A stretch of 51,955 bases of DNA from an uncultured Clostridia bacterium (GCA_944393325.1 CALXZU010000006.1:1-51955), one strand, 5' to 3'; shown: positions 9,510 to 19,910, counted from the first letter of the stretch. Notes: a model not told the origin generated them from the letters alone. A program made the numbers and translations.

Positions 9510-11028
9510 CTATTTTATAAAATCTATTCTTATCATTCCTTCATAACTGTCAAAATTACCTTGAGCTAACTGACCATGGCTATTTAGTCCACATCCCCAC
9601 AAAGTACCATCCTTTTTTATTATAAATGTATTCTCTACTCCTGCTGTGTATATATCTTTTACATTTTCATATGGAAGTTCTTGAGGTATTAATAAATTTT
9701 CATTATTATCTAATCCAAATTGGAAATACTCATTCCATCCCCATCCATATATTTTACCATCCATTGTCTTTGCAATAACTGTTGAATAATTACATTTTAG
9801 TTCTACAACATTTTCTATTAGAGCTTTTTTAAATGTATTTTGTTGTCCTGTTTCACCTATACCTAATTCTCCATTTTCATTATATCCACTCCCCCATACT
9901 GTACCATCATTTTTTAAAACTATAGTTTCAGTTCTTGCATCAACAATTTGCTTAACATTTGTTAGTTCTGTCTTTGTAAATTTGTTTACTCTAATAGCAT
10001 CTCCTAATCCTAATTCTCCATGTGTACCAATTCCTGCTGTCCAAACCGTTTCATCATTCTTCAATATAATTGTATGCTCATTTCCAAGTTTTACATCCTT
10101 AACATTATCTATATCTATTTTCGTAAATTCTGTTCTATTTTTATAATTACCCAATCCTAATTGTCCATTTACATTTAAACCTGTTCCCCATATTGTTCCA
10201 TCATTTTTCATTAGAATTGTATGTTGCCAATATGGATATATCTCTTTCACATCTACAACTTCTAACTTTGTAGGCACTAATTTATTTTCTGTGTCACTTA
10301 ACCCTAATTGTCCATATTCATTATATCCCCATGTATATATTTCATTGTTTTCTGTTATTGCAAACGGACAATATATACTTGAATATATTTTTCTTACATT
10401 GAATAATTTTATTTGTTGAAATGTATTTTTATTATCTGTATTTCCTATCCCTAATTGTCCATATTGATTTGATCCCACTGACCATAATGTTCCATCGCTT
10501 CTTAAAATATACAAACTCCCAGAAGCTGTAGCTAATTGTTTTATTTCTACTTCATCTGTTGTATATGTTTCTTCTCCATTAAATTCAAACTTCTCTGTTG
10601 ATATTACATATCCATTATCATAGTTTACTACATATTCATGCTCGGCATTTGTTATTCCTAAACTTTTTAAATCTTCGTCATCTAACTTATACCAACCTTC
10701 TCCAAATACTGTATCATATCCCCATATATTTATTGGTCCATATAAATTTTCATTTGTATATGCCATTCCTACTTTTACTATATTTTCTTCTTCTCCTGTT
10801 CTTTTATATGTTTCAATTTCATTGTTTTTTAATGATACAGCTTCTTTTACTGCTGAAAATTCCGTTATAACTTTTGCATCACTTGCTTGAGTAAGTATCC
10901 CATTTTCACCTGTTAGCATTGCTATTGAAACTCCCGCAAGGATTAGCAAGACAATTATAGTTATCACAAGTGCTATAAGAGTAATCCCGATTATTATTAT
11001 TGTTTAATCTTTTTACATTCATTTTCAT
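9510..11028 (-). CDS. Prepilin-like protein with RCC1 repeats; CGG +1 shift at the leader-cleavage glycine
   Basis: Translation from 11028 (site AAGGAG) gives MKMNVKRLNNNNN and then CGG. Frame 0 continues as nonsense to a stop after about 27 more codons. Skipping the C gives GITLIALVITIIVLLILAGV, the prepilin N-terminus shared with the genes at 22977 and 50124. The restored Gly14 is the residue before prepilin-peptidase cleavage. The usual Glu at position +5 is Ala here. After a coiled segment, seven or so RCC1-type repeats follow (about 150-505; WGxGxNxxGQLGLG), which should form a beta-propeller. It is probably a surface or pilus-like adhesive protein. Total length is 505 residues. Without the shift no mature protein is possible. 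Confidence 0.8.
10986..10989 (-). other. CGGG recoding site in the RCC1 prepilin gene
   Basis: Codon 14 is CGG (context AAT CGG G). Reading GGG as Gly restores the GITL prepilin motif exactly as in its paralogues. Confidence 0.85.
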
Positions 11029-11409
11029 TTTTCTCCTTTTTTCATTAGTTTTATTATTACCATATTTTTCTTTTTTATACTTGCTATAAACTTCTATATT
11101 ATATTGTTTAGTTGTTTTAATAGCATATTGGTAATGATATATCTTTGTACACAATATATTGTGCATGCAAGATAAAACAATAAATACACATTTTAGTGTA
11201 TTTGTATTTCATGTAATTATTTTACATTAAGGTATGGTATTTGTAAATACCTTATCAAAAAAATGTAATTAATATTTTCAAAATAATATAAAAAATTGAT
11301 TTTTAAATTACTTTTTTGTAAAAATTCTATTTAAAGGCTTGTTTATTTTTTTCTTTATGATAAAATATAGATTGTATGGAAATAATATATTTAAGGAGTG
11401 AAATTTAGG
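11029..11409. promoter_or_regulatory. Divergent intergenic region with palindromes
   Basis: The region lies between the RCC1 prepilin gene (minus) and the vWA gene (plus). It holds the 14-bp perfect palindrome CACAATATATTGTG at 11150-11163, a possible operator, and a hairpin AAGGTAT/ATACCTT at 11229-11253. No other gene is seen here. Confidence 0.5.
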
Positions 11410-12777
11410 ATGAAAAAAACATTTATTTTTAGTTTATTTTTAATAATAATTTTAGTTGCAAATATTTCTTTAGCTTCTTACAGCACTGTCATGATGGAAG
11501 TTGTTGAAGAACCTGTTTGTACAATTGAATTTAGCGAAAATTCTAAATTTGAAAAAAGATTAATCGAAAAAAATTTAAATAATAAAGAAGTTACAATTCA
11601 ATTACAAGTAACAAATGAAGAAGAAAATATAAAACCTACTGGTGAACTTATGCTTGTTCTTGATAACTCAGCTAGTATGAATGAATTACCAAGTGAAGAT
11701 TCTGAAAGTTCAAGAAAAGATTTAATATTTGATTCTGCAAAAGTATTAATTTCTAACTTACTTGAAGGAAATGACGATTTACAAATTGGTATTGTTAGCT
11801 TTTCTAGTTATTATAATCCAGATGATGATAGCGATATATCAGGAGAAGCAACACTTGAAGATGCTAACATAGTTTCTACTTTAAGTAATAATGCAGATGA
11901 CTTAAATCTTTCAATTGATAATATTAATGCAGATGGTCCAAGAACCGATTTAGATGCTGGTATTACTTTAGCGAGTCAACAATTTACTGAAGAAGACAAT
12001 AATAAATATATGATAATTTTAACAGATGGTGTACCTAATATTGCTTTAGAACACAATGATGTTTACTATTCTGATGACGTAATAAATGCAACAGTAGCAA
12101 AATTAGAAGAATTAAATAATAGCGGTATACAAATAACAACAATGCTTACCGGAATAGACAATGCCGACGATACTCCTTATGGAGGAACTAAAACATATGG
12201 ACAAATTATAGAAGAAATTTTTGGTACTGAAGAAGAACCAACAGTTGGAAATTTCTACTATGTAACAGATGCTGAAGTTGAACAAACTATTACAGAAGAT
12301 ATATATAATTCATTATTACCTATTTCACAATCATATACAGATATAGTTATAAAAGACTATTTCCCACAAGAAATTATAGATAATTTTGAATTTGCATATG
12401 TAGATGAACCTAATATTGGTGAAATTACAGCCGAAGTTGATCCTAATGATAATTCTATCACATGGACTATTCCAGAACTTGCAAGCGGAGAAACAGCAAC
12501 TGTACAATATACATTAAAATTAAAAGAAGATTATGATAGTAGTATAGTAGATAAACTATTAGACACAAACGAAAAAGTAGATATTACTTATAATGATTTC
12601 AATGGTGATCCACAAGATGACACATCTGACGTAACACCTGTATTGAGACTTACAGAACCACCTGCTACTTTACCACATGCTGGACTTACAACTATTTTAA
12701 TTTGTTTAGCTGTTGTTGCAATTACAACTTTAATAATATCACTAACAAAATTTAATTACTATAAGGACATAAAATAA
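11410..12777 (+). CDS. Secreted vWA-domain surface protein with C-terminal anchor
   Basis: Translation most likely starts at MKKTFIFSLF (11410), close behind an AAGGAGTG site. The product is about 455 residues. It has a signal peptide (about 1-23), then a von Willebrand A domain with the MIDAS motif LVLDNSASM, a PRTDLDAG loop and MIILTDGVPN. A DUF11/Cna-B-like beta domain follows (about 305-410). The C-terminus shows LPHAG followed by a 20-residue hydrophobic helix and basic residues, resembling a variant LPxxG sortase signal or a simple tail anchor. vWA proteins of this type occur as pilus tips or adhesins. The gene is monocistronic and convergent with the CAP-domain gene. It has no in-frame CGG. 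Confidence 0.8.
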   Translation: MKKTFIFSLFLIIILVANISLASYSTVMMEVVEEPVCTIEFSENSKFEKRLIEKNLNNKEVTIQLQVTNEEENIKPTGELMLVLDNSASMNELPSEDSESSRKDLIFDSAKVLISNLLEGNDDLQIGIVSFSSYYNPDDDSDISGEATLEDANIVSTLSNNADDLNLSIDNINADGPRTDLDAGITLASQQFTEEDNNKYMIILTDGVPNIALEHNDVYYSDDVINATVAKLEELNNSGIQITTMLTGIDNADDTPYGGTKTYGQIIEEIFGTEEEPTVGNFYYVTDAEVEQTITEDIYNSLLPISQSYTDIVIKDYFPQEIIDNFEFAYVDEPNIGEITAEVDPNDNSITWTIPELASGETATVQYTLKLKEDYDSSIVDKLLDTNEKVDITYNDFNGDPQDDTSDVTPVLRLTEPPATLPHAGLTTILICLAVVAITTLIISLTKFNYYKDIK

Positions 12778-12816
12778 AAAACAATAATAAAAAAATATTT
12801 TTAATATAACTAAAAA

Positions 12817-12844
12817 CGACAGGAAGTTTTAAAATTTCCTGTCT
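12817..12844. terminator. Bidirectional terminator
   Basis: GACAGGAA and TTTCCTGTC pair around an AT-rich loop, with A- and T-rich flanks on both sides. It lies between the convergent genes ending at 12777 and 12852. Confidence 0.75.
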
Positions 12845-12851
12845 TCTATTA

Positions 12852-15553
12852 TTAAAATTCACTTATTTTATTTAAAGAATATTGTAAAATTAATCTTGCA
12901 TCTTTTATATTAACCTCTCCATCTTCATTCACATCTGCTACTTTCACTCCGTGTTTCTGTAAGTTCTACTTTACTCAAAGAATATTGTAATGCCAGTTTT
13001 ACATCTTTTATTGAAATTCTCTTATCATTATCAACATCACCTTTTAAATACTTTGTAACCTCCACTTCACAATTAGCAGTTATTCCATTAGACGTTGTAG
13101 CCGTAATAGTTATTGTTCCTTCACCTTTTGCTGTTATATTTCCGTTCTTATCTACTTCTGCCACCTTAGGATTACTACTTTTCCAAGTAATTGTTTTATC
13201 ATTAGTAGTATAACTTGGTTTTATTGTTGCCTCTAATTTTTCTGTTTCTCCTACAACTAATGATAAATTAGTTTTATTTAATGTAATTTCTTTTATTAGA
13301 TATGCTGTTAAAACTTTTATTGTACATTTAGCTATTTTCCCATTTGCTAGTGCTACATATACATCTCGTGTTCCTGTTCTTAATGCTGTAACTAGTCCAT
13401 TATCATCTATCGATACACATTTTGTTCCAGTTCCTAAAACTCCCCATCTATCTATATGATTTACATCACTAAATTTAGAATTTACTGTTGCCTCTAATTG
13501 ATATGTATCACCAACATACATTGTTAATTCTGTAACATTAAGTTCTACTGTAGCATCACCATCACTTACATATACATCAGTCATTATAATATCACCATTA
13601 GGCGCTATTGCTTTTACTTTAGTATTTCCTGGTCTCTTAGGTTTTATTGTACCATTTTCCACTGTTAAAATACTTTCGTCTTCACTTATCCATTGGAAAT
13701 TATCATTATCACATTTAAATCTACGCCAATAATCATTATGATTATATTCACCGAAATATTCTAATCTCTTCTTCATCATTTGTTGTTAATCTTATTAGAT
13801 TATAATCATAGCTAGCATAAGTAGAATAATTAATCAAATTATTCTTTACTGCTACTTCTACTTGTTTTGTTTCATTTTTTGGATAATTTGTCATTTCTGT
13901 TCCTGCATCTGAAAAACATTGTACCCAATAATATTTATCATCATGATAGAAACATCCTATACCTATATATTTTAGATTTTCATCTAAAATATTACCTTTA
14001 TGCCCAGGTGATTCCATCCAAGACACCATAACTTCTTCAGGTGTTTCATTTCCATAAATTCCTGCTGCAATGTTTTCTGCCTTTCTTTTTAATCCAGTTG
14101 GAAAAACACTAAAACAATCTGTTAAATTAGGTCTTGTATGTGAAAATAATACTGCAAGTTCTGCTGCACGTTGCTGTGCTGTTTCAAATAGTTTTGTATC
14201 CATTTTTAGTGGTTCTACTCCCACTTTAGCACGCTCTTCATTTACAATATCTAAAACTTCTTTTTCAAAATCATATTTAAAATCTCCTGAAATTTTAAAT
14301 GGTATATCAGCTTCCATATAATATCCATCATCATTTAAAACAAATCCATCTGGATATTTTGTATCCAAAAGATTACAACCATCAAACGCCGTTTCATGAA
14401 TACCTACAATTGTATCTGGCATAACTACTTCTTTTAAATTTGTACATCCCGAAAAAGCCTCTGCTTCTATATATTTAACACTTTCTGGAAGTACTATTTT
14501 TTCAAGTGACGTACAATTTGCAAAGGTTTCTCTTCCTATTGTTGCTACATCACTTGTAATATTTACATTTTTTAAATTAGTACAATTCAAAAAAGTATGA
14601 CTTAAACCAGTACCCATATAACCTTCTGGAATATTTATTTCTATATTAGCTGTCTCTAAATTTTTACAGTCTTTGAACAATTCAATTCCGAATATTTCTA
14701 AATCTGAACCTTTTAAAGTAATACTCTTTATTCCACAATTTCTAAAAGCATCTGAATTTATAATAATTAAAGTATCTGGTAATATAATTTCTTCTAAATT
14801 TATAGCATTTGCAAAACATTCTGATCTTAGAGCATTAATATTTTCTGGTACTTTATATGTTTTTAACTTGCTAGCTGGTGGATAAGCACGTAAATTTATA
14901 TCCTCAGTATCACTTGAAGTCTCACATAAAACCCCATTATCTGTCCAAAAAGTTTTATTTCCTTCTGCTACTTTAAATTCTTCTAAAGTTAATACATCTT
15001 GAAATACATATGAATTATAATCTTCTAATGTACTAGGTATTGTAACTGTTTTTACACTAGTTCCTGCAAAAGCATATGAACCTAATAGTTTTAACCCTTC
15101 ATTTAATTCTATATTTGTTAAATTTTCACAATATGCAAAAGCTGCATATTCTATATTTTCCAATGAACTAGGTGGTATAAATTCTGTTAATCCAGTACAT
15201 CCATAAAAAGATTTCTCTCCTATTGTAACTAATGTATTTCCATAGTCTACATCTTTTAATGTTGTTAAAGAATTAAATGCATATTTCCCAATTTTAGTTA
15301 TTCCATCACTTATAATTATCTTTTGTATTTGTTCACCTTTCCATGGTACTAAATTTATATTAGTATAATCTGGCATTTCTCCAGTTCCAATTACAGTTAA
15401 AACTCCATTACTATCTAATTTTGCGTTAATTGTATCAGTTACTGTATAATCTTTTGGTGTTGCTGCAAATACTTTACTTACTGGAATAATACTTATTAAT
15501 AATATAAGAAATAATACAATAGTAACTATCCTTTTTACATTAATTTTTCCCAC
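12852..15553 (-). CDS. Secreted LRR-CAP-Big2-dockerin surface protein; two CGG +1 shifts
   Basis: The restored product is about 899 residues. It has a signal peptide (1-31), BspA-like LRR_5 repeats (about 35-410; CxxLExIxLPxS pattern), a CAP/SCP domain (about 430-555; NEERAKVG, FSHTRP, WMESPGHKGNIL), Big2-type Ig-like domains (about 620-840) and a type I dockerin made of two DxDxDGxxxxxD repeats. Frame 0 from 15553 stops at TTT CGG TGA. Skipping the C gives GEYNHNDYW and enters the Big2 region. The second site, ACA CGG AGT, lies between the two dockerin repeats. Skipping C again gives GVKVADVNEDGEVNIKDARL and a proper end at 12852. Each alternative product would lack whole domains. The dockerin suggests binding to a cohesin partner elsewhere. 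Confidence 0.8.
12948..12951 (-). other. CGGA recoding site inside the dockerin
   Basis: Context ACA CGG A. The +1 frame supplies the second dockerin repeat (DVNEDGEVNIKDARLILQYS), which mirrors the first repeat (DVDNDKRISIKDVKLALQYS). Confidence 0.8.
13750..13753 (-). other. CGGT recoding site between CAP and Big2 regions
   Basis: Codon 601 is CGG (context TTT CGG T). In frame 0 the very next codon is a stop, TGA. Reading GGT opens 267 further codons. Confidence 0.8.
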
Positions 15554-15687
15554 TTTAATCCCCTTCTTTCAATAAATATTTTACACAATCATTATAATAA
15601 ATTTATTTTCTTTAAAGCAATCTTCTTAAGGTTTAATTATTACGTCTTTACCTTAAATTTTTACATAATGATTTTTTGTCCAAAAAT

Positions 15688-15722
15688 AAAATGGTATTTT
15701 TTTATTAATACCATTTTATAAA
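15688..15722. terminator. Terminator after eno
   Basis: TAAAATGGTATT and AATACCATTTTA pair perfectly, with U-rich sequence following on the minus strand, just past the eno stop codon. Confidence 0.75.
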
Positions 15723-15736
15723 TAATTTATATTTAT

Positions 15737-17005
15737 TTAAAAATTATCTTCACACTTTTTCTCAATATATAGTAGTCTATTATATTTAGCAACTCTATCT
15801 GTTCTACAAGGTGCTCCTGTTTTTATCTGTCCTGCATTTACCCCTACTGCAATATCTGCAATTGTTGTATCCTCTGTTTCTCCTGAACGATGTGAGATAA
15901 TTGTATTATATCCATTTTCCTTTGCCAATTTTATTGTATCTAATGTTTCTGTCAATGTTCCTATTTGGTTTGGTTTTATTAGTATACTATTTGCTATGTT
16001 TTCTTTAATTCCCCTTCTTAATCTTTTAGGATTTGTAACAAATAAATCGTCTCCAACTAGTTGTACTTTATTTCCTAATTTATCAGTTAAAACCTTCCAA
16101 CTTTCCCAATCTTCTTCTGCTAACCCATCTTCTACAGAATATATTGGATATTTTTCACATAAAGAAACTATATATTTCACCATTTCTTCTTTTTCTTTAA
16201 ATTCTTGTGTTTTCCAAAAATAATAACCATTTTTATTTATCTTTTTAGCCTCATCATACATTTCTGTACTTGCTATATCTAATGCTAGCATTATATCTTT
16301 TCCTGGTTCATATCCTGCTTTCTTTATACCTTCTATTATAATATCTAATGCTTGCTCCTCATTTTCTAAATTAGGAGCAAAACCTCCTTCATCTCCTACA
16401 GCTACACTATACCCTTTTTCTTTTAATACTTTTTTAAGTGAATGATATACTTCTACTCCCCTACGTAATCTTTCTGCAAATGTTATATCTCCTACAGGCA
16501 TTATCATAAATTCTTGTATACTTAAATTATTATCTGAATGTTTACCTCCATTTAATATATTCATCATAGGAATAGGCATTTTAGTTCCATAAATTCCTCC
16601 AACATACTGGAATAATTCTACTCCTAAGCTATTTGCTGCTGCTTTTGCTACAGCAAGTGATATTCCTAAAATACTATTTGCCCCTAAATTTGATTTATTA
16701 GGTGTATCATCCAAATTACACATTTCTTCATCAATAGCTCTTTGATTAAAAACATTCATTCCTATTATTTTTTTTGCTAATTTTTTATTTATATTTTCAA
16801 CTGCTTTTTCTACACCTTTTCCCATATATCTATTTTTATCTCCATCTCTTAGTTCAACTGCTTCAAAACTCCCTGTTGATGCTCCTGATGGTACTGATGC
16901 TTGTCCTATATATCCACTTTCTGTTATTACTTCTACTCCTATTGTTGGATTTCCTCTGGAATCTAAGATTTCCATAGCTTTAATATCTTTTATTAATTCT
17001 TCCAT
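15737..17005 (-). CDS. eno: Enolase
   Basis: The glycolytic enzyme interconverts 2-phosphoglycerate and phosphoenolpyruvate. The 422-residue product shows the N-terminal [12 protein letters not shown] and PSGASTG, the metal ligands in [19 protein letters not shown] and [10 protein letters not shown], the catalytic Lys in [16 protein letters not shown] and the [18 protein letters not shown] signature. A GGAGGTATG site precedes the ATG. The enzyme also belongs to the RNA degradosome in many bacteria. The gene stands alone between recN and the CAP-domain gene. Confidence 0.97.
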   Translation of the reverse strand: MEELIKDIKAMEILDSRGNPTIGVEVITESGYIGQASVPSGASTGSFEAVELRDGDKNRYMGKGVEKAVENINKKLAKKIIGMNVFNQRAIDEEMCNLDDTPNKSNLGANSILGISLAVAKAAANSLGVELFQYVGGIYGTKMPIPMMNILNGGKHSDNNLSIQEFMIMPVGDITFAERLRRGVEVYHSLKKVLKEKGYSVAVGDEGGFAPNLENEEQALDIIIEGIKKAGYEPGKDIMLALDIASTEMYDEAKKINKNGYYFWKTQEFKEKEEMVKYIVSLCEKYPIYSVEDGLAEEDWESWKVLTDKLGNKVQLVGDDLFVTNPKRLRRGIKENIANSILIKPNQIGTLTETLDTIKLAKENGYNTIISHRSGETEDTTIADIAVGVNAGQIKTGAPCRTDRVAKYNRLLYIEKKCEDNF

Positions 17006-17066
17006 ACATACCTCCTAATTTTTCTAACTTTCTTAAATTATTTTATCCATATTTTACATATTTATT

Positions 17067-18698
17067 CTAAGAGGCTTTTTTATTTCTTAATTCTTTTGCA
17101 TATTTTATAGTAATATCATTTATTTCTCCAGATGATATCCTTGCGATTTCTTTTATAACTTCATCTTCTTTTAGTAATTTTACTTTTGTTCTTGTTCTTT
17201 TTCCTGAAACATCTTTACTAATAAAATAATTATAATCTGCTATTGCTGCAATATTAGGTAAATGTGAAATACATAAAACTTGATGTTTATTAGAAATTGA
17301 TTTTAACTTTTTAGCTACACTATTTGCTGCTTTTCCTGAAATTCCTGTATCTATTTCATCAAATATTAAAATATCGGTACTATCAAATTCTGCTAAAACT
17401 TTTTTAATAGCAAGCATTATTCTTGACATTTCTCCTCCTGATGCAATTTTAGATAATTCTTTTTCGTCCTCTCCTAAATTAGTAATAATATAAAATTCTA
17501 CCTTATCTTTTCCACTTTCAAAAAATTCATTGTCAATATAATCTACCTTTATATTTATTTTTGCATTCTTCATTTCTAAATCTTCTAATTGTTTATTAAT
17601 CTCACTAATTAATTTACTTGAATTTTTAGTTCTTATTTCATGAATATTTTTAGCTAAATTATTCAAATTTTCTTCTAACTCTTCTTTTCTTTTTCTTAAT
17701 TTAATATTATATTCTTCCAAATTTTCTATTTTTTCTAATTCTTTTTTTATTTCTTCTTTATAATTTATTATTTCTTCTATACTATTTCCATATTTTCTTT
17801 TTAAAGAATGTATTAAATCTAATCTTTCTTCTATATAATCTCTTTTTTCTCCATCAAAATAAGTATCATCTTTATACATACATATATCTCTTGAAATTTC
17901 CTGTAAATCATAATAGATATTTTTTAAACTACTTGATATATCTTCATATTTTTTATCAAATGTTTCTATTTTCTCTAATGCTCTTATTGCTGTACTAATG
18001 TTATCTATTCCATTCTCTCCTATTAAATTATTTGCTGTATTTAAACTTTCTGATATTTTTTCTGAATTTAACATTAATTTTCTTTGTTCTTCTAATTCCT
18101 CTTCTTCACCTAATTTTAATCCCGCTTCTTCTATCTCATTTATTTGATATTGTAATAAATCTATTTTTCTTTGTTTTTCTTTCTCATCTCCAAAATTTTC
18201 TTTTAATTTTCTTAAAACTTCTTTATATTTATAATAATAATTTTCATATTCTTTTTTTAAAACAGATAATTCTTTTCCTGAATAACTATCTAAATAGTTT
18301 AAATGTTTTTTACTATCTAATAGATTTTGATTATCATTTTGGCCGTGTATCTCAATAAATTCTTTCATAAAGCCTTTTAATTCATTTACTGTAACCATTC
18401 TTCCATTTATTTTGCACATATTTTTCCCATTTATATTTATTTCTCTTGATACTATTATATTTCCATCTTCTGATTTTTCAGAACCTGGCACATACATACA
18501 TAGTTCTACAAATGAATTTGTAGCACCTTTTCTTATCATATCTTTTGAAAATCTTCCTCCAGATATTATTCCTAGTGAATCTATTATTAATGTTTTTCCA
18601 GCACCTGTCTCTCCTGTTAATACATTTAATCCTTTATTAAAATCTATACTTAAATCTTCTATTATTCCTATGTTTTTTATATGTAATGTTGATAACAT
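17067..18698 (-). CDS. recN: DNA repair protein RecN
   Basis: This is an SMC-like ATPase that acts at double-strand breaks. The chosen start is MLSTLHIKNIGIIEDL at 18698, directly behind GGAGGTTTAAAT. An upstream in-frame Met lies inside the promoter and is unlikely. The Walker A motif is GETGAGKT (about 32-39). A long coiled coil spans about 150-370 around a central hinge. The signature ASGGEMSRIMLAIK and Walker B ILIFDEIDTGISG follow. The product is about 543 residues, normal for the family. The promoter is flanked by inverted GTTCGCA/TGCGAAC half-sites, suggesting damage-related control. Confidence 0.95.
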   Translation of the reverse strand: MLSTLHIKNIGIIEDLSIDFNKGLNVLTGETGAGKTLIIDSLGIISGGRFSKDMIRKGATNSFVELCMYVPGSEKSEDGNIIVSREININGKNMCKINGRMVTVNELKGFMKEFIEIHGQNDNQNLLDSKKHLNYLDSYSGKELSVLKKEYENYYYKYKEVLRKLKENFGDEKEKQRKIDLLQYQINEIEEAGLKLGEEEELEEQRKLMLNSEKISESLNTANNLIGENGIDNISTAIRALEKIETFDKKYEDISSSLKNIYYDLQEISRDICMYKDDTYFDGEKRDYIEERLDLIHSLKRKYGNSIEEIINYKEEIKKELEKIENLEEYNIKLRKRKEELEENLNNLAKNIHEIRTKNSSKLISEINKQLEDLEMKNAKINIKVDYIDNEFFESGKDKVEFYIITNLGEDEKELSKIASGGEMSRIMLAIKKVLAEFDSTDILIFDEIDTGISGKAANSVAKKLKSISNKHQVLCISHLPNIAAIADYNYFISKDVSGKRTRTKVKLLKEDEVIKEIARISSGEINDITIKYAKELRNKKAS

Positions 18699-18719
18699 AT
18701 TTAAACCTCCTAAAAAAAT

Positions 18720-18772
18720 GTTCGCATTTATTCTATCCTCTTTTTTTAAAAAAGTCAATAGTTTTTGCGAAC
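18720..18772 (-). promoter_or_regulatory. recN promoter flanked by inverted TGCGAAC half-sites
   Basis: On the minus strand TTGACT (18758-18753), a 17-nt spacer and TAGAAT (18735-18730) form the promoter. GTTCGCA (18720-18726) and TGCGAAC (18766-18772) flank it symmetrically. GAAC/GTTC are the half-sites of the Gram-positive LexA box, but the wide spacing here is not the standard operator. Confidence 0.6.
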
Positions 18773-18836
18773 GTTTTTTCTTTTTATAAATTGTGTAAAT
18801 AATTTAAGTTTTATTGCATAAAATAATATTAATCTA

Positions 18837-18865
18837 TTGATTTTATTATAGATTTATGGTATTAT
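18837..18865 (+). promoter_or_regulatory. Promoter of the repeat RNA and toxin-like gene
   Basis: TTGATT (18837-18842), a 17-nt spacer and TATTAT (18860-18865) form a near-consensus promoter on the plus strand. Transcription should begin near 18872. Confidence 0.65.
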
Positions 18866-18871
18866 ATAAAT

Positions 18872-19092
18872 ACCTAAAGTAATAGTTGCAATTTATTTTG
18901 CATAGCAGGTGCGACTGCCACAATAACCCAAATTTCAAGTGAGAAGAAATGGCTCACATCGTTCATGTGGAGAACGCAAAAAATACCACCGCCAAGTGAG
19001 AAATTGAATGGCTCACATTGTTGAATGGGCAACGGAAAAATCGCACATTAAGGGAGAACTTATTAATACTACGGTATAACAGTTCTCCCTTA
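18872..19092 (+). ncRNA. Structured tandem-repeat RNA followed by a strong hairpin (candidate RNA antitoxin or riboswitch-like leader)
   Basis: GTGCGA (18909-18914) pairs with TCGCAC (19041-19046) and encloses two similar units about 57 nt apart. Each unit has a GTGAG/CTCAC hairpin (18939-18957 and 18996-19016) and a second hairpin (CGTTC/GAACG 18960-18976; GTTG/CAAC 19020-19033). A perfect 12-bp stem, TAAGGGAGAACT with AGTTCTCCCTTA, follows at 19049-19092, with an inner ATAC-TACG-GTAT cap. The ribosome site of the next gene lies about 15 nt later. The order promoter, tandem RNA repeat, leaky terminator and toxin gene is that of type III toxin-antitoxin loci. I match it to no known RNA family. 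Confidence 0.55.
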
Positions 19093-19115
19093 GAAGTTAT
19101 ATAAAAAGGATGTGA

Positions 19116-19806
19116 ATGCTATATATGCAACAAATTTATAGTAAATATGAAATTGCAAACAAATTAAAAAATTGTGCTAAAATATATAAACAAAATTTAG
19201 AAAACAAAAAACTTCTATTTTTAACTGAAGATAAAACTAACTTTTTTTCTTTTTTGAAATAGCAATGTTTCCAAGAAATTTTATGCATTTAACTGGTTGT
19301 AAAATAATAGAAAATAATAAAAATATTCCAGCAATAGAATTTTATTCAAGATTTTTAAATAATAATATTAATGAAAAAAATATTATTTTATCTAATTCCA
19401 CTAGTTTCTATAAAATTGAAATCCTTCCACAATTAATGAATTTAGATAAAAATGCCAAAATACTAGGTGATTATGATAATTCTAAAATATATCTTCAAAC
19501 AAATAAACTAGTTGGAAATATAAATGCTTGTATTGGATTTATAAAAGAAAAGCATACTTATATACCTAATACAGCATTAAATGAAGATATTAGGAATATT
19601 ACCACAAACAGAAAAAAAGTAATAGCTGTATTTAAGAAAAATTTCAATGATAAAATGTATAATCAAAAATTACATACTTAAAAAATAATTATAATATATC
19701 TAAACTTCTAAAATGTGTAAATATAAAAAATTTAGTTGATTTTCAAAATCTAACTTCAAATAATTTCCAAATAATAAACAAGATATCAAATTTTAAAAAC
19801 TTTTAA
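19116..19806 (+). pseudogene. PBECR4-like (BECR-fold nuclease) toxin-like gene with two homopolymer frameshifts
   Basis: Frame 0 begins MLYMQQIYSKYEIANKL after an AAAAGGATGTGA site and stops at 19260-19262. A step of -1 at the run U UUU UUG (19250-19256) joins it to FEIAMFPRNFMHLTGC. FxHLTG is the core motif of PBECR4 proteins, a phage-associated Barnase/EndoU/ColicinE5/RelE-like nuclease family. A second -1 step in an A run near 19668 joins a C-terminal segment (NNYNISKLLKCVNIKNLVDF) ending at 19806. Two missing bases in homopolymers suggest decay, phase variation or sequence error. The first site also fits a programmed -1 slippery heptamer. The restored protein is about 230 residues. Confidence 0.6.
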
Positions 19807-19875
19807 TAAATAAAATAGTATTTTCTAATTTAACTTGATTTTTCTATATTTAAACACAGAAATTAATTTATATCA

Positions 19876-19910
19876 AATAATAAAAGAGAGCTTGATTCTC
19901 TTTTATTATT
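19876..19910. terminator. Bidirectional terminator
   Basis: AATAATAAAAGAGA pairs perfectly with TCTCTTTTATTATT around a 7-nt loop, between the convergent toxin-like gene and hemW. Confidence 0.85.

Noticed and set aside
10906..11166. 86-residue minus-strand frame over the prepilin start as a separate gene
   Set aside because: Its last part is the out-of-frame reading of the prepilin N-terminus and its first part is promoter sequence.
13748..13779. Overlapping separate genes at the CAP/Big2 junction
   Set aside because: The second frame has no ribosome site at its first Met and continues the domain architecture through the CGG shift.
18872..19046. Glycine, c-di-GMP, THF or cobalamin riboswitch
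   Set aside because: The conserved core motifs of these aptamers are absent, and the downstream gene is not a matching metabolic gene.
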